This document shows positions 53,310 to 61,045 of a stretch of 64,000 bases of DNA, one piece after another; positions within the stretch are counted from its first letter, which is position 1; every line of letters begins with the position of its first letter. The stretch is taken from positions 41,646 to 105,645 of the forward strand of contig JAHDQY010000019.1 in NCBI GenBank assembly GCA_018433595.1, read 5' to 3'. A program made the position numbers and the translations under genes. The notes under the pieces are model-generated. The model was given only the letters and a program-made list of their open reading frames with translations, did not search any database and was not told the DNA's origin. This DNA is from Synergistales bacterium (GTDB taxonomy: Bacteria; Synergistota; Synergistia; Synergistales; Aminithiophilaceae).

Positions 53310-54263
53310 TCAGGCGGCGGTGCAGATCCCCAGATCCCGCTCCCACTGGGCCAGGCGGACCGTGCTGACGCCGATGCCGCCGCAGACCACGGCCAGAACC
53401 GACCGGGCTCCGGCCAGAGCGGGGTGACCATCGTAAAGCGTCGCCAGCGTCGCCCCGCAGGCGGGCTCGACAAGGGCGCGGTGATCGTCGGCGAAACGGC
53501 GACAGGCCGAAACAGCCTGAACATCCGAGACGGTCACGGCCCGGACATCGTGCCGCCCCGCCCAGGCGACGGCCTCCGCCGTCACGCGGCGCGTCGCCAG
53601 GCTGGTGGCCACCGTCGAGATCCTCTCCAGAGCCACCACCCGCCCCGACCTGAGGGCGGCTCCATAGGATGCGGCCCCCTCCGGCTCGACGGCAACGAGA
53701 GGGACATCTCCCCATCCCACCTCGTGAAGCCCTTCGAGAACGCCGCACATCATGCCGCCGCCACCGACGGAAAGGACCACCGCATCGGGCCGGGCCATCT
53801 GGGCCCTCGCCTCCCGGACGAGAGTCCGATAGCCCTCCCAGAGGGTGGGATGATCGAAGGGGTGGACGTAGGCCGCTCCCGACGCCTCGGCCAACTCCCG
53901 GCCGTAGGCGTCGGCATCATCCCAGACGGAGCCGAAAACCCGGACCTGAGCCCCTTCCGAGGCGATCCGCTCCCTGGCCTCCTGGCTCGTCGTCTCGGGA
54001 ACGACGACGGTGACCTCCATGCCCAGGCGGTTGCCGGCATAGGCCACGGCGTAGCCGGCGTTGCCGGCCGACGACGCGACAAGGCGGGTGCGGCCGGCGT
54101 CACGGGCCCGTGAACAGAAGAGACCGATGCCCCGGATCTTGTAGGAACCGGCGTTCTGGAAGCACTCCATCTTCAGGAAAACCTGCTTTCCTGAGACGCG
54201 GCTGAGATCCCTCGACTCGAGCAGAGGCGTTTCGACGTGAAGAGGCTTGGCGGTACAGGTCAT
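53310..54263 (-). CDS. PLP-dependent L-serine/L-threonine dehydratase, animal SDS-like
   Basis: 317 residues from ATG 54263 (AGGAGG eight bases upstream). PLP Lys42 is in NAGSYKIRGIG; substrate loop SSAGNAGYAVAYAG; phosphate loop SVGGGGMMCGVLEGL; then HEVGWGDVPLVAVEPEGA and VEPACGATLA. The overall pattern (SSAGNAG, EVGWGDVP) matches the SDS/serine dehydratase subgroup better than IlvA. There is no C-terminal ACT domain. It deaminates threonine to 2-oxobutyrate or serine to pyruvate. The isoleucine-rich leader upstream suggests that isoleucine synthesis is its role. Confidence 0.88.
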   Translation of the reverse strand: MTCTAKPLHVETPLLESRDLSRVSGKQVFLKMECFQNAGSYKIRGIGLFCSRARDAGRTRLVASSAGNAGYAVAYAGNRLGMEVTVVVPETTSQEARERIASEGAQVRVFGSVWDDADAYGRELAEASGAAYVHPFDHPTLWEGYRTLVREARAQMARPDAVVLSVGGGGMMCGVLEGLHEVGWGDVPLVAVEPEGAASYGAALRSGRVVALERISTVATSLATRRVTAEAVAWAGRHDVRAVTVSDVQAVSACRRFADDHRALVEPACGATLATLYDGHPALAGARSVLAVVCGGIGVSTVRLAQWERDLGICTAA

Positions 54264-54310
54264 GACGAGTTCCTCCTTTTTTCCCTGCAATCGGCCCCAG
54301 TGGAGCCGAT

Positions 54311-54348
54311 AAAAAAGAAGGGGCCCCGATCCAGGATCGGGGCCCCTT
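54311..54348 (-). terminator. Attenuator terminator before the dehydratase
   Basis: Perfect 15-bp stem (54318-54332 with 54334-54348) followed on the minus strand by TTCTTTTTTA. It lies between the Ile leader and the structural gene. Confidence 0.9.
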
Positions 54349-54374
54349 CCTCGCTTTTATGGGTTCGACGACGA

Positions 54375-54470
54375 CTAATCGCCGTTCCCGCGAGGGGGAG
54401 CCGCGTCGGCGATAATAATGATGGCCTGGCTGGACTGGGAAGAAACGGCGGAACAAAGCTGCTTGGCCAT
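54375..54470 (-). CDS. Isoleucine leader peptide (31 residues) of the dehydratase gene
   Basis: ATG 54470 has AGGAGG seven bases upstream. The sequence centre is SSQAIIIIADAA: four consecutive Ile codons (atc att att atc) at 17-20. The stop TAG is followed 27 bases later by a perfect terminator and then the dehydratase. This is the layout of an ilv-type ribosome-mediated attenuator, with shortage of charged tRNA-Ile permitting expression. Too short for standard gene calling. Confidence 0.87.
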   Translation of the reverse strand: MAKQLCSAVSSQSSQAIIIIADAAPPRGNGD

Positions 54471-54507
54471 CACGAACCCTCCTCGCAAGAATGTATGTAT
54501 TGGGGGC

Positions 54508-54536
54508 ATTCTGTCAGAATTGGCGAGAACTGTCAA
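54508..54536 (-). promoter_or_regulatory. Sigma70-type promoter of the Ile leader
   Basis: Minus strand TTGACA (54531-54536), 17-base spacer, CAGAAT (54508-54513). It begins immediately after the azlD stop, so the dehydratase has its own transcript. Confidence 0.75.
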
Positions 54537-54539
54537 GGC

Positions 54540-54842
54540 TCAAAACCACATTTCGCAGACCACCGTCGTGGCGATGGCCGAAAAGACGACCCAGATCAGC
54601 CCCTTTCCCCAGGCGGCCGCGGCCAGGGCCGTGACGGTACCGACCACAGAAGAGGTCAGGCGCCCCGTCGAATGGAGCACCTCGGGAAAGATCAGGGCCC
54701 CCAGGACGGCGTAGGGAACGTAGCGGAAGAGATTCTCCCAGAAGGGGGGCAGCTTCCTGTCGCCGAGGAAGACGAGGGGAATCACCCGAGGCAGGTAGGT
54801 GACGACGGCCATGAGCAGGGCCGTCAGAAGCGTCTCTTTCAT
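54540..54842 (-). CDS. azlD: AzlD-family branched-chain amino acid exporter small subunit
   Basis: 100 residues from ATG 54842, which overlaps the azlC stop (ATGA). Three or four hydrophobic helices; RVIPLVFLGDRKLPPFWENLFRYVPYAVLGAL matches AzlD (core LPPFWENLFRYVPYAVLGAL). With AzlC it forms a branched-chain amino acid efflux system in the inner membrane. Confidence 0.9.
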   Translation of the reverse strand: MKETLLTALLMAVVTYLPRVIPLVFLGDRKLPPFWENLFRYVPYAVLGALIFPEVLHSTGRLTSSVVGTVTALAAAAWGKGLIWVVFSAIATTVVCEMWF

Positions 54843-55558
54843 CGGCCCTGCTCCTTGTGCGGAAAGAGAAGCGCCCCCGTCAGGGCCGCCAGGGCCGTCG
54901 CCCCAAGGACCCCCCAGCCGCCGCCGAAGGAGGCCAAAGGCGTCAGGCGATAGAGCCCGTTGAGAGCCATGGCCAGGAGGGCCACGACGAGAACGCGCCG
55001 GTCCCTGCAGGCCGACGGAACGAGAAGGCCGATGAACATGGCGTAGAGGGCGATGCCCATCCCCTTCTGGATGACGGCGGGAAGGGACTGGGCCAGAAAG
55101 AGTCCCACGAAGGAGCCACTCACCCAGGAGAGGTAGGATGTCAGATTGAGCCCCGCCAGAAAGGGGGGCGCCAGAAAGGGCTCGGGGCTCAGAGAGGCTA
55201 CGGCGTAGGTCTCGTCGGTGACGCCGAAGGCCAGAAGGGCCCGTGTCCCCCAAGAGGTCCCCGGGACAATGCGGCGGGAAAGGGTTGAAGACATGAGGAA
55301 GTGACGGAAGTTGAGGACGAACGTCGCCAGCACCACCTCGGCGACGGAGGCGCCCAGGCCCATGAGGTTGACGGCCACGAACTGGCTCGCTCCGGCGTAG
55401 ACGATCACCGAAAGGCTCAAGGCCCCCCAGTCGGGAACGCCGACGGACCGGGCCAGCAGGCCGAAGGCGACGGCGATGGGGAAATAGCCCACGGCCACGG
55501 GAATCGCCGCCTGGCAGCCGGCCCTGAATGAGAATGCATCTCCTGGATGAGACATCAT
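54839..55558 (-). CDS. azlC: AzlC-family branched-chain amino acid exporter large subunit
   Basis: 239 residues from ATG 55558 (a second ATG is adjacent, behind AGGAGG). Hydrophobic throughout. Family landmarks: PVAVGYFPIAVAFGLLA, SVIVYAGASQFVAVNL, LNFRHFLMSSTLS, AFGVTDETYAVAS. AzlCD proteins export leucine, isoleucine and valine. The start codon overlaps the TGA of a short relic ORF (TGATG), so translation may be coupled. Confidence 0.92.
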   Translation of the reverse strand: MMSHPGDAFSFRAGCQAAIPVAVGYFPIAVAFGLLARSVGVPDWGALSLSVIVYAGASQFVAVNLMGLGASVAEVVLATFVLNFRHFLMSSTLSRRIVPGTSWGTRALLAFGVTDETYAVASLSPEPFLAPPFLAGLNLTSYLSWVSGSFVGLFLAQSLPAVIQKGMGIALYAMFIGLLVPSACRDRRVLVVALLAMALNGLYRLTPLASFGGGWGVLGATALAALTGALLFPHKEQGR

Positions 55559-55701
55559 CACTCCTCCTGATCCCCTAAAATGCAAGCTATTCTAACACAG
55601 CCTCCCCTGGGAAAAAGCCATCGCTTCGACAGGATCGACCTCAGGTCCCGCGGCTCCGGAAGGGGCACGGCAATGTGAAGAGGCTTGGCGGTACAGGTCA
55701 T
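55558..55701 (-). pseudogene. Relic of the dehydratase 5' end, 47 codons, coupled to azlC
   Basis: From ATG 55701 the product begins MTCTAKPLHIAVPLPEPRDL, against MTCTAKPLHVETPLLESRDL in the intact dehydratase, then diverges. Even the RBS context is shared. The ORF ends in TGA overlapping the azlC ATG (TGATG), and its last codons contain the azlC RBS. It is a fragment from duplication of leader, terminator and gene start. It might now serve only as a translational coupler. Confidence 0.8.
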
Positions 55702-55906
55702 GACGAGTTCCTTTTCTTTTTTTCTGCAATCGGCTCCGGTGGAGCCGATAAAAAAAGAAGGGGCCCCGAGCTAAGCTCGGGGCCCCTTCCTCGCTTTTAT
55801 GGGTCGACGACTCATCGCCGTTCCCGCGAGGGGGAGCCGCGTCGGCGATAATAATCATGGCCTGGCTGGAAGAGCTATGGATGCCGCAGCTGCGCCTCAC
55901 GATCAT
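55592..55906 (-). pseudogene. Stop-less second copy of the Ile leader ORF
   Basis: ATG 55906 with AGGAG eight bases upstream (GTG 55915 is alternative). The segment SSSSQAMIIIADAAPPRGNGD copies the intact leader, with one Ile codon changed to Met. The TAG stop is now GAG, so the frame runs on through the terminator to 55594. It could be decayed, or it could work differently because ribosomes would invade the hairpin. Confidence 0.72.
55751..55788 (-). terminator. Second copy of the Ile attenuator terminator, before azlC
   Basis: Perfect 15-bp stem (55758-55772 with 55774-55788) then TTCTTTTTTTA. Relative to 54318-54348, the inner stem bases differ on both sides and pairing is preserved, which points to selection. 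Confidence 0.85.
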
Positions 55907-55940
55907 CGCTGACACTCCTCGCTGAAAATGTATTCAGGGC

Positions 55941-55969
55941 ATCGTTGCAGGGATCGGGAGAGCTGTCAA
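55941..55969 (-). promoter_or_regulatory. Probable promoter of the second Ile leader/azlCD
   Basis: Minus strand TTGACA (55964-55969), 17-base spacer, AACGAT (55941-55946). The -35 is conserved with the intact copy and the -10 is weaker. Confidence 0.5.
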
Positions 55970-55997
55970 GGCCTCCGTCTTCCCCTGACGCCGCCGG

Positions 55998-56744
55998 TCA
56001 GGGAGCGTAGATCTCCAGGTCGGCCCGCCGGGCGGCGTTCCTCAGGTGGGAGAGAGTCGCGATGCGGGCCTTTGCGGAGTCTTGGGAAAGAATCCCCTCC
56101 AGTATGGCCCTGTGCTCGGACAGGACGAGGCTCGCCCGGGCCGGATCCATCATCGTGTTCAACCTCAGCTCCCGGGCCAGAGAGCGGAGCCTGCCGTAGA
56201 GGAAGCGGAGGAAATCCGAGAGAACCGGATTATGGCTCGCCTGGGCGATCGCCTCATTGTACCGGAGGTGGGCCTCCTCTCCGGACCTCTTGGCCTCGAC
56301 CGCTTCGGCCATCTCATCGAAGGCCTCCTGAATCATGTCAATGTCATCCTGCGTGTGCCGGAAGGCCGCCAATCCGGCAGCTTCGGCCTCGAGAATGGCC
56401 CTCATCTCATAGAGATGGTTGGCTTCGGCATGGGAAATGCTTTCGAAAACATCGGAAAAGCGGAAGGCCCGCCGTTCGCCGGGATCCTTGACGAGGATCC
56501 CTCTTCCCTGCTTCGATTCCAGGATCCCGTCATCCTTGAGGCTCGCCAGGGCTTCGCGGATGACGGTCCGGCTGATCCCGAACCGTTTGGCAAGATCGGT
56601 TTCGGTCGGAAGGCGATCTCCGGGTTGAAACGCACCGGAGCGGATCTCCGCGAGCAGGAGCCTCGACACCTGTTGAGAGAGGCGCTCCTGCTGCCTGATA
56701 GGCGACGAGGCCTTGCCTTCTCTGATTTTGCTTTTCGTTTCCAT
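55998..56744 (-). CDS. GntR-family regulator, FadR/FCD type
   Basis: 248 residues from ATG 56744; an ATG 14 codons earlier is possible. Residues ~15-85: GntR winged helix (LLLAEIRSGAFQPGDRLPTETDLAKRFGISRTVIREAL, core LPTETDLAKRFGISRTVIRE). Residues ~110-235: all-helical FCD ligand domain (YEMRAILEAEAAGLAA; metal-type His in LSEHRAIL and ATLSHLRNA). It diverges from the NicX-like/tct operon, which it probably represses until its substrate binds. Confidence 0.9.
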   Translation of the reverse strand: METKSKIREGKASSPIRQQERLSQQVSRLLLAEIRSGAFQPGDRLPTETDLAKRFGISRTVIREALASLKDDGILESKQGRGILVKDPGERRAFRFSDVFESISHAEANHLYEMRAILEAEAAGLAAFRHTQDDIDMIQEAFDEMAEAVEAKRSGEEAHLRYNEAIAQASHNPVLSDFLRFLYGRLRSLARELRLNTMMDPARASLVLSEHRAILEGILSQDSAKARIATLSHLRNAARRADLEIYAP

Positions 56745-56842
56745 CGCTTGCCATCCTTTCGGGCTCCAGAACTCATTCGATTTCATGTTACTTCCTGTCC
56801 GTGAAGGGGACAATCCTTTCTGGACAGGAGGCCGATGTTCTC

Positions 56843-56878
56843 TTGACAAAAATTGGTATGACAATAGTATTATACTAT
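56843..56878 (+). promoter_or_regulatory. Promoter and GntR operator of the nicX-like/tct operon
   Basis: TTGACA at 56843-56848 with candidate -10 boxes TAGTAT (56865, spacer 16) or TATTAT (56868, spacer 19). The perfect palindrome ATAGTAT-T-ATACTAT (56864-56878) covers the -10 region, an ideal place for repression. Confidence 0.7.
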
Positions 56879-56960
56879 AAGCGATGAGACGGGAAGGTCG
56901 TTTCCGCCTTTTTCGAGAGGGCTTCACCGGTGTGACTTTTCTGAAAAGGAGTGGCTGCCA

Positions 56961-57935
56961 TTGCGCATGAAGGAAGCAATGATGTTCAAGGGAGCTCGGA
57001 CCATCCTTGACGTATGCGTCTCGGTCAAGGCAGGCGAGCAGGTCTTTATCGTGACGGACATGTACCAGGAGGGGATCGGCCAAGTCCTGGCCGCGGCGGC
57101 TGTGGAGCGGGGGGCGGAAGTGACCCTGGGAATCATGACCCCACGGGCAAGGGCCGGCCAGGAGCCTCCGAAGATCATCGCCGAGGGGATGAAGCATGCC
57201 GACGTGGTTCTGCTGCCCGTCAGCTACTCGGTCACCCACACCTACGCGGTGAAGGAGGCCGCTGCAAGCGGGGCCCGCCTCCTGGTCCTGACCGACTTCA
57301 CGGAAGAGATGCTCATCCGCGGCGGGATCGAGGCGGATTTCCGCGAGCTGAAGCCGATCTGCAAATCCGTAGCCGACGCCTTTGCCCAAGGGAAGCGGGT
57401 CCATCTGACCTCCCCCGGCGGGACAGATCTCACGATGGATATCACGGGGCGTCGGGGTAACGCCCTTTACTGCATCGTCGAGCCGGGCGAGTTCTCGACG
57501 GTCCCCACCGTCGAGGCCAACGTCTCTCCCATCGAGGGGACGGCGAACGGCCGCATCGTAGCCGATGCCAGCATCCCCTACCTGGGCATCGGAGTGCTCG
57601 ACGAACCGGTCATCGCCGAAGTCAAGGATGGATTCATCACCAAGATCTCCGGCGGGCGCCAGGCCGACATCCTCCTCAAAGACCTCGAAAGCCACAACGA
57701 CAAAAACAGCTTCAACATCGCCGAACTGGGGATCGGGCTCAACCCAAAGTGCAGGATGTGCGGGATCATGTTGGAAGACGAGGGAGTTGTGGGGACGGCC
57801 CACATCGGCATCGGGACAAGCATCACCCTGGGAGGCCACACGAAGGCTCCCTGCCATTACGACCTGCTCATGTGGAACCCCCGGGTGGAGGTCGACGGAA
57901 ATCTCGTGATCGACGGCACGCGTGTAGCTCTTTAG
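56961..57935 (+). CDS. M29 aminopeptidase / NicX (2,5-dihydroxypyridine dioxygenase)-like protein
   Basis: 324 residues from TTG 56961, ten bases after AAGGAG; ATG 56967 is an alternative. The sequence (VKAGEQVFIVTDMYQ, ADVVLLPVSYSVTHTYAVKEA, GRIVADASIPYLGIG, NIAELGIGLNPKCR, GTAHIGIGTSITLGG) resembles the NicX/aminopeptidase T family. Members either hydrolyse peptides or open pyridine rings. An oxygen-dependent ring cleavage would be odd in an anaerobe, so a hydrolase is more likely. First gene of an operon with tctCBA. Confidence 0.75.
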   Translation: MRMKEAMMFKGARTILDVCVSVKAGEQVFIVTDMYQEGIGQVLAAAAVERGAEVTLGIMTPRARAGQEPPKIIAEGMKHADVVLLPVSYSVTHTYAVKEAAASGARLLVLTDFTEEMLIRGGIEADFRELKPICKSVADAFAQGKRVHLTSPGGTDLTMDITGRRGNALYCIVEPGEFSTVPTVEANVSPIEGTANGRIVADASIPYLGIGVLDEPVIAEVKDGFITKISGGRQADILLKDLESHNDKNSFNIAELGIGLNPKCRMCGIMLEDEGVVGTAHIGIGTSITLGGHTKAPCHYDLLMWNPRVEVDGNLVIDGTRVAL

Positions 57936-57975
57936 CCTTAAAGATTAGGGAAACAAAAAAAGCGGAGGAGGAATC

Positions 57976-58971
57976 ATGATGAACGGACAGAAGAGAATTC
58001 TCGGAACGCTCCTTGCTCTTGTCGCCTTTGTCGCTTCCTTTGCGGCCGTCGCTCCCTCGATGGCCTCGGCTGCCGACTACCCGACGAAGCCGGTCGTCGC
58101 CATCGTCCCCTTCTCTCCCGGAGGAGGCAACGACATCCTGCTTCGCCTCGTCGCGAAGTACATCACACCCGCTCTGGGCGAAGCCCTGATCGTCGAGAAC
58201 AAGCCCGGCGCGGGGGGGCAGGTCGGCTGGACGGCGCTCTCCAAAGCCAGAGCCGACGGCTACACCATCGGAGCCACCAGCCTGCCGTCGATGATTCTCA
58301 TCAAGAGCCTCCGGGAGGATGTGCCCTTCTCTCTCGACGACTTCCAGTACATCTGCAACTTCCAGGTGGATCCCATCATCTGGGTGGTGAACGCGGACAG
58401 CCAGTTTGGGACGGCCCGCGACATCGTCGATTTCGCCAAGGCCAACCCCAAGAAGCTGAACGTCGCCGGCGACGGCCCTCAGAGCAACGTGCAGCTTCAG
58501 CACCTCGTGGCAGCCAAGCTCCTGGAGATCTCCTCCAACTTCGTCTCCTACAGCGGCTCTGGACCGGCCCTGACGGCACTCCTCGGCAAGCAGGTCGACA
58601 TGGCCGCAACGACGCTGAGCTCCGCCATCCCTCACATCGAGGGAGGCCGTCTGCGTCCCCTGGTACTCTTCTATTCGGCTAAGATGGAGGCCATCGCCGA
58701 CACGCCGACAGCGAAGGAGGCCTTCGGCATCGAGATCCCGTCGATAGGCATGGCCCTGCGGGGCGTCGCCGCGCCGAAGGACGTGAAGGCCGAACAGATC
58801 GCCACCCTTGAGAAGGCCTTCAAGGCCGTGGCCGAATCGCCGGAATTCTTAGAACAGGCCGAATCTCTCGGACTTGCGATCCAGTTCATGGGCTCCCAGG
58901 AGTCGACGGCCCTCGTGACGGAAACGGCCGCCCTGGTGGAGCAGTACAAGTCGCTCTTCGAAGAAAAGTAG
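57976..58971 (+). CDS. Tripartite tricarboxylate transporter binding protein (TctC/Bug family)
   Basis: 331 residues. Signal peptide 1-~33 (LLALVAFVASFAAVAPSMASA). Typical Bug/TctC sequence: YPTKPVVAIVPFSPGGGNDI, IVENKPGAGGQVGWTALSKA, GYTIGATSL, then LGKQVDMAATTLSSAIPHI. It binds a carboxylate in the periplasm and hands it to TctAB. Expressed first and separated from tctB by a terminator-like hairpin. Confidence 0.92.
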   Translation: MMNGQKRILGTLLALVAFVASFAAVAPSMASAADYPTKPVVAIVPFSPGGGNDILLRLVAKYITPALGEALIVENKPGAGGQVGWTALSKARADGYTIGATSLPSMILIKSLREDVPFSLDDFQYICNFQVDPIIWVVNADSQFGTARDIVDFAKANPKKLNVAGDGPQSNVQLQHLVAAKLLEISSNFVSYSGSGPALTALLGKQVDMAATTLSSAIPHIEGGRLRPLVLFYSAKMEAIADTPTAKEAFGIEIPSIGMALRGVAAPKDVKAEQIATLEKAFKAVAESPEFLEQAESLGLAIQFMGSQESTALVTETAALVEQYKSLFEEK

Positions 58972-58979
58972 AACGCAGA

Positions 58980-59017
58980 GGGGGCCCGTCGGCGATTCCG
59001 CCGACCGGCCCCCTTTT
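58980..59017 (+). terminator. Intercistronic terminator-like hairpin after tctC
   Basis: 15-bp stem with one mismatch (58980-58994 with 58999-59013) followed by TTTT. It would allow more binding protein than membrane subunits. Confidence 0.65.
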
Positions 59018-59033
59018 GGGGAGGAATTCCGAT

Positions 59034-59498
59034 ATGGCAGCGAACTCCTACAAGAAAGAATTGGGATTCTCCGTCGTGGTTACAGGGATCTGTGCCCTTC
59101 TGACGATCCGCGCCTTCTCCTACCCCGGAGACTCCTCTCAGTTCCCCCGTTTCCTGACAGTGACCATGACGCTGCTCTCCATCGTCCTGCTGGCGCGGGC
59201 GCTGCGCTCCAGGCCCGATCAGGCCGAGGCGGGAGAGGCGGAGCAGAAAAGAAGCTCCTTCTGGACAAGCCACAAGATGCCCCTCCTGATCTTTCTTCTC
59301 ACCGCCCTCTATGTGGTCGCGATCCAGGTGATCGGGTACTTCACGAGCACGGTCCTTTTCCTGGTGGGGTCCATGGCCTTTTTCGGCAGGCACCGGCCAT
59401 GGGTGATGTTCGGCATCTCCGCTCTTTTTTTGGCGGTGATCTACGCCCTTTTCGTCCGTTTTCTGGGGCTCCGCCTGCCGGAAGGCCTGCTTTTCTAG
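59034..59498 (+). CDS. Tripartite tricarboxylate transporter small membrane subunit TctB
   Basis: 154 residues from ATG 59034 (GGGGAGG upstream). Four hydrophobic helices and a charged loop (~residues 60-82), the usual TctB layout (PF07331): FSYPGDSSQFPRFL near the start. Poorly conserved family, so identification leans on its place between tctC and tctA. Confidence 0.87.
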   Translation: MAANSYKKELGFSVVVTGICALLTIRAFSYPGDSSQFPRFLTVTMTLLSIVLLARALRSRPDQAEAGEAEQKRSSFWTSHKMPLLIFLLTALYVVAIQVIGYFTSTVLFLVGSMAFFGRHRPWVMFGISALFLAVIYALFVRFLGLRLPEGLLF

Positions 59499-59537
59499 CG
59501 TCGGCCCGTCAATAATCACGGAAGGGAGGATCCCTTT

Positions 59538-61037
59538 ATGGAAGTTCTTTTCTCAGGCATCGCAAAAGGCGGGCTTCTGCTTCTTGACCCGATGACTCTG
59601 TTTCTGATCCTGGCAGGCACCGTATTCGGCATCATCGTCGGCTCCCTGCCCGGCCTGACGAGCACGATGGGAGTCGCCCTGCTCGTGCCGGTGACCTTCG
59701 GCATGAGCCCGGCGATGGGACTGGCCCTCCTGGGGGCGATCTACTGCTCCTCCACCTACGCCGGAGCGATCAGCGCCATCCTGCTGAACATCCCCGGAAC
59801 CCCGGCGAACTGCTGCACCCTTCTGGACGGTTATCCGATGACGCAAAAAGGGGAATCGGGCAGGGCCATCGCCCTCTCCACGGCAGGGTCCGCCGTCGGC
59901 GGCTTTCTGAGCATCTTCGCCCTCCTCTTCCTGGCGCCCCCTCTTGCCGAGTTTGCCCTCAAGTTCGGAGCCCAGGAATATTTTCTCCTGGCCATCTTCG
60001 GGGTGAGCGTCATCGCCTCCCTTTCCGAACGGAACATGATCAAGGGACTGATCTCCGGCTGTTTCGGCCTCTTTCTCAGCATCGTCGGCATGCATCCCCT
60101 GACGGGGAATGTGCGGTTCACCTTCGGCATCGCCGAACTCTATAACGGCCTTCCTCTGGTGGTGGCGCTGATCGGCCTCTACTCCATCCCCGAGGTCATC
60201 TCGATCCTGAGCGGCAGGCAGGAGGCGGTGAAGCAGTCCCGGAGCGTGGGACGCGGAGTCTTCGGGCAGATGATGGAGATCTTCCATCACAAGATCCTTC
60301 TCCTGCGGGCGACGGTCATCGGCATCATCGTGGGGATCATCCCCGGTGCGGGCAGCAGCATCGCGAGCTTCGTCGCCTATGACGATGCCAAACGCTCCTC
60401 GAAAAATTCCGGCATGTTCGGGAAAGGCTCGCCGGAAGGGGTCATCGCCTCGGAAACGGCGAACAACGCCGTCGTCGGCGGCTCGCTCGTGCCGGCCCTG
60501 ACATTGGGCGTCCCGGGCAACGCCGTCTCGGCGGTTCTCCTCGGAGGGCTGATGATCCACGGACTCAAACCCGGTCCGGTCCTCTTCATCGAAAACAACG
60601 CCATCGTCTACAGCTTCATCCTGAGCCTCTTCGTGTCGAACCTGGTCTTCGTCCCCGTCGGGCTCTTCATCGCCCGCTACTGCGTCCGTCTCATCGAAAC
60701 GCCGGCCTCGATCCTCGGTCCGCTGGTGGTCGGACTGGCCGTCATGGGCTCCTACGCCATCAACATGTCCATGGTGGAAGTGTGGATCATGATGGCCATC
60801 GGGCTGCTGGGCTACCTCATGAAGGAGTTCGACGTCCCCCGGGAGCCCCTCGTGCTGGGGCTGGTTCTGGGAAGCATGGCCGAAGGGGAGCTGGCCCGTG
60901 CCATGTCCCTCGTTCACGGCAGCGTCCTGAGCCTCATCCAGGGCATGCTGACGAGCCCGATCTCTCTCATCATCATCGGCCTGACGCTTCTGTCACTCTG
61001 GCAGGGGATAAAAAAACAGCTGCTCGCCCGGGGATAA
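59538..61037 (+). CDS. Tripartite tricarboxylate transporter large membrane subunit TctA
   Basis: 499 residues, about 12 helices. Family signatures: FGIIVGSLPGLTSTMGVALLVPVTFGM (core GSLPGLTSTMGVALL, ~residue 36), YAGAISAILLNIPGTPA, GIIPGAGSSIASFVAYDDAK and ETANNAVVGGSLVPALTLGVPG. It carries out cation-coupled uptake of the carboxylate delivered by the binding protein. The substrate is unknown; the NicX-like enzyme and GntR regulator suggest a catabolic substrate. Confidence 0.94.
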   Translation: MEVLFSGIAKGGLLLLDPMTLFLILAGTVFGIIVGSLPGLTSTMGVALLVPVTFGMSPAMGLALLGAIYCSSTYAGAISAILLNIPGTPANCCTLLDGYPMTQKGESGRAIALSTAGSAVGGFLSIFALLFLAPPLAEFALKFGAQEYFLLAIFGVSVIASLSERNMIKGLISGCFGLFLSIVGMHPLTGNVRFTFGIAELYNGLPLVVALIGLYSIPEVISILSGRQEAVKQSRSVGRGVFGQMMEIFHHKILLLRATVIGIIVGIIPGAGSSIASFVAYDDAKRSSKNSGMFGKGSPEGVIASETANNAVVGGSLVPALTLGVPGNAVSAVLLGGLMIHGLKPGPVLFIENNAIVYSFILSLFVSNLVFVPVGLFIARYCVRLIETPASILGPLVVGLAVMGSYAINMSMVEVWIMMAIGLLGYLMKEFDVPREPLVLGLVLGSMAEGELARAMSLVHGSVLSLIQGMLTSPISLIIIGLTLLSLWQGIKKQLLARG

Positions 61038-61045
61038 CGGGGGGC

